A stretch of 32,291 nt of DNA, taken from positions 1 to 32,291 of the forward strand of contig CACZFV010000006.1 in the NCBI GenBank assembly GCA_902780465.1, given 5' to 3'. Shown piece by piece: positions 29,159 through 32,291 of this stretch. The notes under the pieces were generated by a model. That model ran no database searches. It was not told where the DNA came from and saw nothing but the letters and a program-made list of their open reading frames with translations. Positions within the stretch are counted from its first letter, which is position 1. Every line of letters starts with the position of its first letter. The stretch comes from an uncultured Lachnospiraceae bacterium. Lineage in GTDB: Bacteria; Bacillota; Clostridia; Lachnospirales; Lachnospiraceae. A program made the position numbers and the translations under genes.

Positions 29159-31924
29159 TTGAATATATTAAGACTGAATCGGCGGGTCTTTTCTCTCTTT
29201 CTCCCGCTCTGTCTGATTCTGACCCTGATGGCTCCCGCGAGGACCCTCGCGGCACCTGCCTGGCCCTCGGAGATCGCCATCCAGGCGGAAGGCGGCATCC
29301 TGATGGACGCGGATTCCGGGTGCGTGATCTTCGGTCAGAACATCCACCAGCAGTTTTTCCCCGCAAGCATCACAAAGATCCTGACCGCGCTGATCATCGT
29401 GGAGCGCTGCGATCTGGACGATACCATCACCTTCTCCCACAACGCCGTGTACAACGTGGAGCGCGGCTCCACCAGCGCGGGCTATGACACCGGGGACCAG
29501 ATCACAGTCAGGGAAGCGCTCTACGCCATGCTTTTAAAATCCGCCAATGAGGTGGCCAATGCCCTGGCGGAGCACTGCGCCGGCAGCATCGAAGAATTCG
29601 CTGTGCTTATGAACGAGAAGGCTGCGGAGCTTGGCTGCAAGGATTCCCATTTCGCGAATCCCTCCGGTCTGAACGATCCGAACCACTACACCACGGCTTA
29701 TGATTTCGCCCTGATCTCCAAAGCAGCCTTTGAGAATCCGGTCTTTGTGGAGTTCGATTCCACAACTTACCACGAAATGGGGCCCAATGCCACGAACAAA
29801 GAGCCCTTCACTGTCTACTGCGGCCACAAGATGATGAAAAAGAATTCGGGTATGTATTATCCCGGCATTCTCGGCGGCAAGACGGGCTACACCACCCTGG
29901 CGGGCAACACCCTTGTGACCTGTGTGGAGCGCGACGGGCTGAAGCTGATCACTGTTGTGCTGAACGGTCATCAGACCCATTACACCGACACCCAGGCCAT
30001 GATGGACTTCGGTTTCGCGAACTTCAAGAACGTCAATATCAGCGATTACGAGACCTCCTACACTTCCCCGGAATCCGACATCAGCCTGACCGGAAACCAC
30101 AGCTCGCTCCTGCAGCTGGACACCGGGCGCTCCGTGACGCTTCCCAAAAACGCGGAATTCAGCGACGCCTCAACAGAGCTTTCCTATGAGCTCACCGACA
30201 GGGATCCCGGCAACGCCGCCGCCCGTCTCACCTATCTGTACAACGACCGCGTGATCGGCACCACCTGGCTCCTAGCCTCCCAGGACGATGTCAGCATCGC
30301 CCCGGACGCGGTCCCCGGGACTGCAGGCTCCGGCGAACCGGCCCTGCATGAAAAGCTTCTGGAGACCATCTCTACTCCGGACGTGTTCCAGAAGGTCCTG
30401 ATCGGCCTGGGCTATCCTGAGACGACCTGGGACTGGCGGGCGGACAAGCTGTCCGGCGGGCAGAAAACGCGTCTGATGCTGGCTTCCGCCCTTGTCAATT
30501 CACCGGACCTGCTGGTCCTCGATGAACCGACGAACCATCTGGATATCGTTATGTCGGAATGGCTCGAAAAATATCTCCGGCAGTTCCGCGGCGGCGTCCT
30601 CGTGATTTCCCATGACCGGGCTTTCCTCGATGCCGTCGTGGACAGCATCCTCGAGATGGAAGGCGGGACTTTGCACCGGTTCAAGGGAAATTATACCCGC
30701 TATCTGGAACAGAAGGATCTCCAGGTCCTTTCCCAGGAGCGGGCCTATGAGGCCCAGCAGGATTATATCCGCCGGACCGAAGCCTATATCCGCCGTTTCA
30801 AGGCGGGCATCAAAAGCAAGATGGCCCGGGGCCGTCAGTCCCAGCTGGACCGGCTCGAGCGCATCGACGCGCCCGTCCGGGAGGAGACCTTCGAACTGCG
30901 GCTGCCCCATGCGGCGGAGTCGGCGGACAAGGTCATCATCATGGAACATCTCGATGCAGGCTACCCGGGACGGATCCTTCTCAAAGATGTGAACCTGGTC
31001 CTGCGCCGCGGGGAAAAATGTGCCATCATCGGTCCCAACGGCAGCGGGAAATCGACGCTGCTGAAGACCATCCTGGCGGAGATCCCGCCGCTTGGCGGGG
31101 AATGCAAAGTCGGCAACCGTGTCAGGATCGGCTATTTTTCCCAGAGCTACGAACGGCTCGATCCGGGAAAGACCATCATGGAGGACTTCCTGACAGAATA
31201 CGGGCTGACCGATGAAGAGACGCGGCGCCTGCTGGGCAGCATGATGTTCCACGGGGAAGACGTGTTCAAGACCATCGGCTCTCTTTCGGGAGGGCAGAAA
31301 GCGCGGCTGGTCCTGTTGAAGCTTGTGCTGGACGGCGCCAACTGCCTGCTCCTGGATGAGCCGACGAACCATCTCGATATCGCTGCCAAGGAAGCGGTCG
31401 AGGCTGCCCTGGAAAGCTTTGACGGGACGGTCCTTCTGGTGACGCATGACCGCTACCTGGTCAATGAGGTGGCCGGGCGGATCTGGGCCGTGGAGGACGG
31501 GACACTTGCTGATTACGCGGGAAATTATGATTTTTACCTGGAGGAGCGCAGCAAACGCCAGGCCGCTGCAGCAGGAAGCCATGCTGCAAAGCCCGCTCAG
31601 GCGGTGCGGAAAAAAGCGGCAGAGGCGGCACCGGCAGGACCTGCCGGACCTGCCGGAAAGCAGCCTGTCCGCACGGCAGAAAAGCGGGCTGCGGCCGGGC
31701 GGCAGTATACGCCGGCTGAAGCAGAGAAGCTCCTTCCCGATGTGGAGCTCCGGATCCGCGAATACGAAGCCCTGCAGAAAGTGCTGAGCGGGCAGATCGC
31801 CGATCCGGAAAACCAGGCTGACCCGGAAAAGAGCCTGGCCCTTGCCAGGGAATACGAGTCCCAGCAGAAAGTCCTCGACGGACTCATGGAAAAATGGGAA
31901 GCACTCATGGAGGCAATCGGATGA
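29159..31924 (+). CDS. Chimera: D-alanyl-D-alanine carboxypeptidase joined in frame to a 5'-truncated ABC-F ATPase
   Basis: A 921-residue frame. I take the TTG at 29159 as start because GGAGG lies six bases before it and a signal peptide follows at once (RLNRRVFSLFLPLCLILTLM, then AAPA); the ATG at 29105 has no site. Residues 31-385 are a DacA-type penicillin-binding protein with SITK (70-73), SAN (128-130) and KTG (241-243). Its usual C-terminal membrane anchor is missing. From about residue 390-410 the sequence is ABC-F: signature LSGGQ at 431, Walker B DEPTNHLD, linker, then a complete second domain (GPNGSGKST at 625, LSGGQ at 709) and a C-terminal coiled coil. The first Walker A and about 110 residues of that protein are absent. 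A secreted enzyme joined to half a cytosolic ATPase makes little biological sense; an assembly join is likely. Confidence 0.8.
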   Translation: MNILRLNRRVFSLFLPLCLILTLMAPARTLAAPAWPSEIAIQAEGGILMDADSGCVIFGQNIHQQFFPASITKILTALIIVERCDLDDTITFSHNAVYNVERGSTSAGYDTGDQITVREALYAMLLKSANEVANALAEHCAGSIEEFAVLMNEKAAELGCKDSHFANPSGLNDPNHYTTAYDFALISKAAFENPVFVEFDSTTYHEMGPNATNKEPFTVYCGHKMMKKNSGMYYPGILGGKTGYTTLAGNTLVTCVERDGLKLITVVLNGHQTHYTDTQAMMDFGFANFKNVNISDYETSYTSPESDISLTGNHSSLLQLDTGRSVTLPKNAEFSDASTELSYELTDRDPGNAAARLTYLYNDRVIGTTWLLASQDDVSIAPDAVPGTAGSGEPALHEKLLETISTPDVFQKVLIGLGYPETTWDWRADKLSGGQKTRLMLASALVNSPDLLVLDEPTNHLDIVMSEWLEKYLRQFRGGVLVISHDRAFLDAVVDSILEMEGGTLHRFKGNYTRYLEQKDLQVLSQERAYEAQQDYIRRTEAYIRRFKAGIKSKMARGRQSQLDRLERIDAPVREETFELRLPHAAESADKVIIMEHLDAGYPGRILLKDVNLVLRRGEKCAIIGPNGSGKSTLLKTILAEIPPLGGECKVGNRVRIGYFSQSYERLDPGKTIMEDFLTEYGLTDEETRRLLGSMMFHGEDVFKTIGSLSGGQKARLVLLKLVLDGANCLLLDEPTNHLDIAAKEAVEAALESFDGTVLLVTHDRYLVNEVAGRIWAVEDGTLADYAGNYDFYLEERSKRQAAAAGSHAAKPAQAVRKKAAEAAPAGPAGPAGKQPVRTAEKRAAAGRQYTPAEAEKLLPDVELRIREYEALQKVLSGQIADPENQADPEKSLALAREYESQQKVLDGLMEKWEALMEAIG

Positions 31925-32291
31925 CCATGGAAATCGACACACTGCTGAAGGCTCTGCAGCAGTATCACAGGGAAGGGACTTTCAACCCGTGGGCGGATTA
32001 TGATCCGGTCTGCGACATCGGTCCGGAGGCTCCAGTCATCCGGGCAGCGAACCTGAAACGCTATCTGTCCCTGCGGAAGGGGGCCCGGTATCTTTTCATT
32101 GCCGAGGGACTGGGGTATCAGGGAGGCCATTTTTCCGGCATGGCCATGACGAGCGAACGGATCCTCCTGGGATTCCATCCCGCTGTACGGCCCGAGTCCG
32201 TCCTCGGCGAGGGCTGGGATTACCGCCGCACGAGCAATCCCGGCTGCCGTCTGCTGAACCGAATGCAGCGGGAAAAGGGCTTCAACGAACC
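31921..32291 (+). CDS. Uracil-DNA glycosylase superfamily protein (partial, runs off the right edge)
   Basis: The first 123 codons of a gene overlapping the ABC-F stop by four bases (ATGA). It reads MTMEIDTLLKALQQYH, then FNPWADYDP, then LFIAEGLGYQGGHFSGMAMTSERILLG, which resembles the motif region of uracil-DNA-glycosylase-like proteins (AE-P/L-GYQG, then MTSERILLG). Base excision repair is the family role. The C-terminal half is missing. It belongs to the same stretch as the ABC-F part and may come from another genome than the left of the window. Confidence 0.65.
   Translation, partial: MTMEIDTLLKALQQYHREGTFNPWADYDPVCDIGPEAPVIRAANLKRYLSLRKGARYLFIAEGLGYQGGHFSGMAMTSERILLGFHPAVRPESVLGEGWDYRRTSNPGCRLLNRMQREKGFNE

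Noticed and set aside
30500..31942. 480-codon open frame on the minus strand
   Set aside because: It is antisense to the ABC-F part, whose Walker and signature motifs are unmistakable.

Overview
The window looks like a moderately GC-rich Firmicute of the class Clostridia, most likely a Lachnospiraceae-type gut anaerobe. Pointers are a tryptophan T-box leader, an intact AmmeMemoRadiSam pair, a DUF4428 zinc-finger protein, a bifurcating-type EtfB, GGAGG ribosome binding sites and a group IIC intron. This is inference from gene content; no 16S gene is present.

Layout. 1-94: 5' end of a group IIC intron (minus strand) sitting directly behind an intrinsic terminator. 95-3856 (minus): an operon gltS-ftcD-fchA-hutD for glutamate transport and for using the formimino group of formiminoglutamate, the last part of histidine degradation. 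3919-6939 (minus): a 1006-residue BTAD/SARP-type ATPase regulator. 7121-8041 (plus): a second, divergently transcribed glutamate formiminotransferase. The gltS promoter carries an 11-bp-spaced heptamer direct repeat 9 bp before the -10 box, close to the operator geometry of SARP regulators. 8137-10227 (minus): a HAD phosphatase and a CoA-transferase that appears to lack the catalytic glutamate. 10452-13947 (plus): a translationally coupled FAD-linked 2-hydroxyacid dehydrogenase-etfB-etfA operon. 14003-15346 (minus): MATE transporter. 15507-17844 (minus): AmrS radical SAM enzyme and a Memo-AMMECR1 fusion. 18006-18902 (minus): XRE-Uma2 nuclease-like fusion. 19225-20361 (minus): relic of an AmrS C-terminus and a DUF4428 zinc-finger protein.

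20457-25704 (minus): trpDCFBA behind a UGG-specifier T-box; trpE and trpG are not here. 25798-26101: four 40-bp inverted-repeat modules with conserved ends and variable cores, spaced by close to whole helical turns. This is the least explained structure in the window. 26267-27673 (minus): tRNA-Lys(CUU), trxA, trmB. 27848-28072: a hairpin-rich non-coding block. 28168-29001 (plus): DUF4145-membrane-SH3 protein. 29159-31924 (plus): an in-frame chimera of a D-Ala-D-Ala carboxypeptidase and a 5'-truncated ABC-F ATPase, followed by a partial uracil-DNA-glycosylase-like gene. The chimera is either a real fusion or, more likely, an assembly join; everything right of about 30,330 should be treated with caution.

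The coherent themes are one-carbon/formimino and glutamate metabolism on the left under a probable shared SARP-like regulator, electron-bifurcating hydroxyacid oxidation in the middle, and tryptophan synthesis under tRNA-sensing control on the right. All coordinates, spacings and motif comparisons were read by eye; no database search was run.
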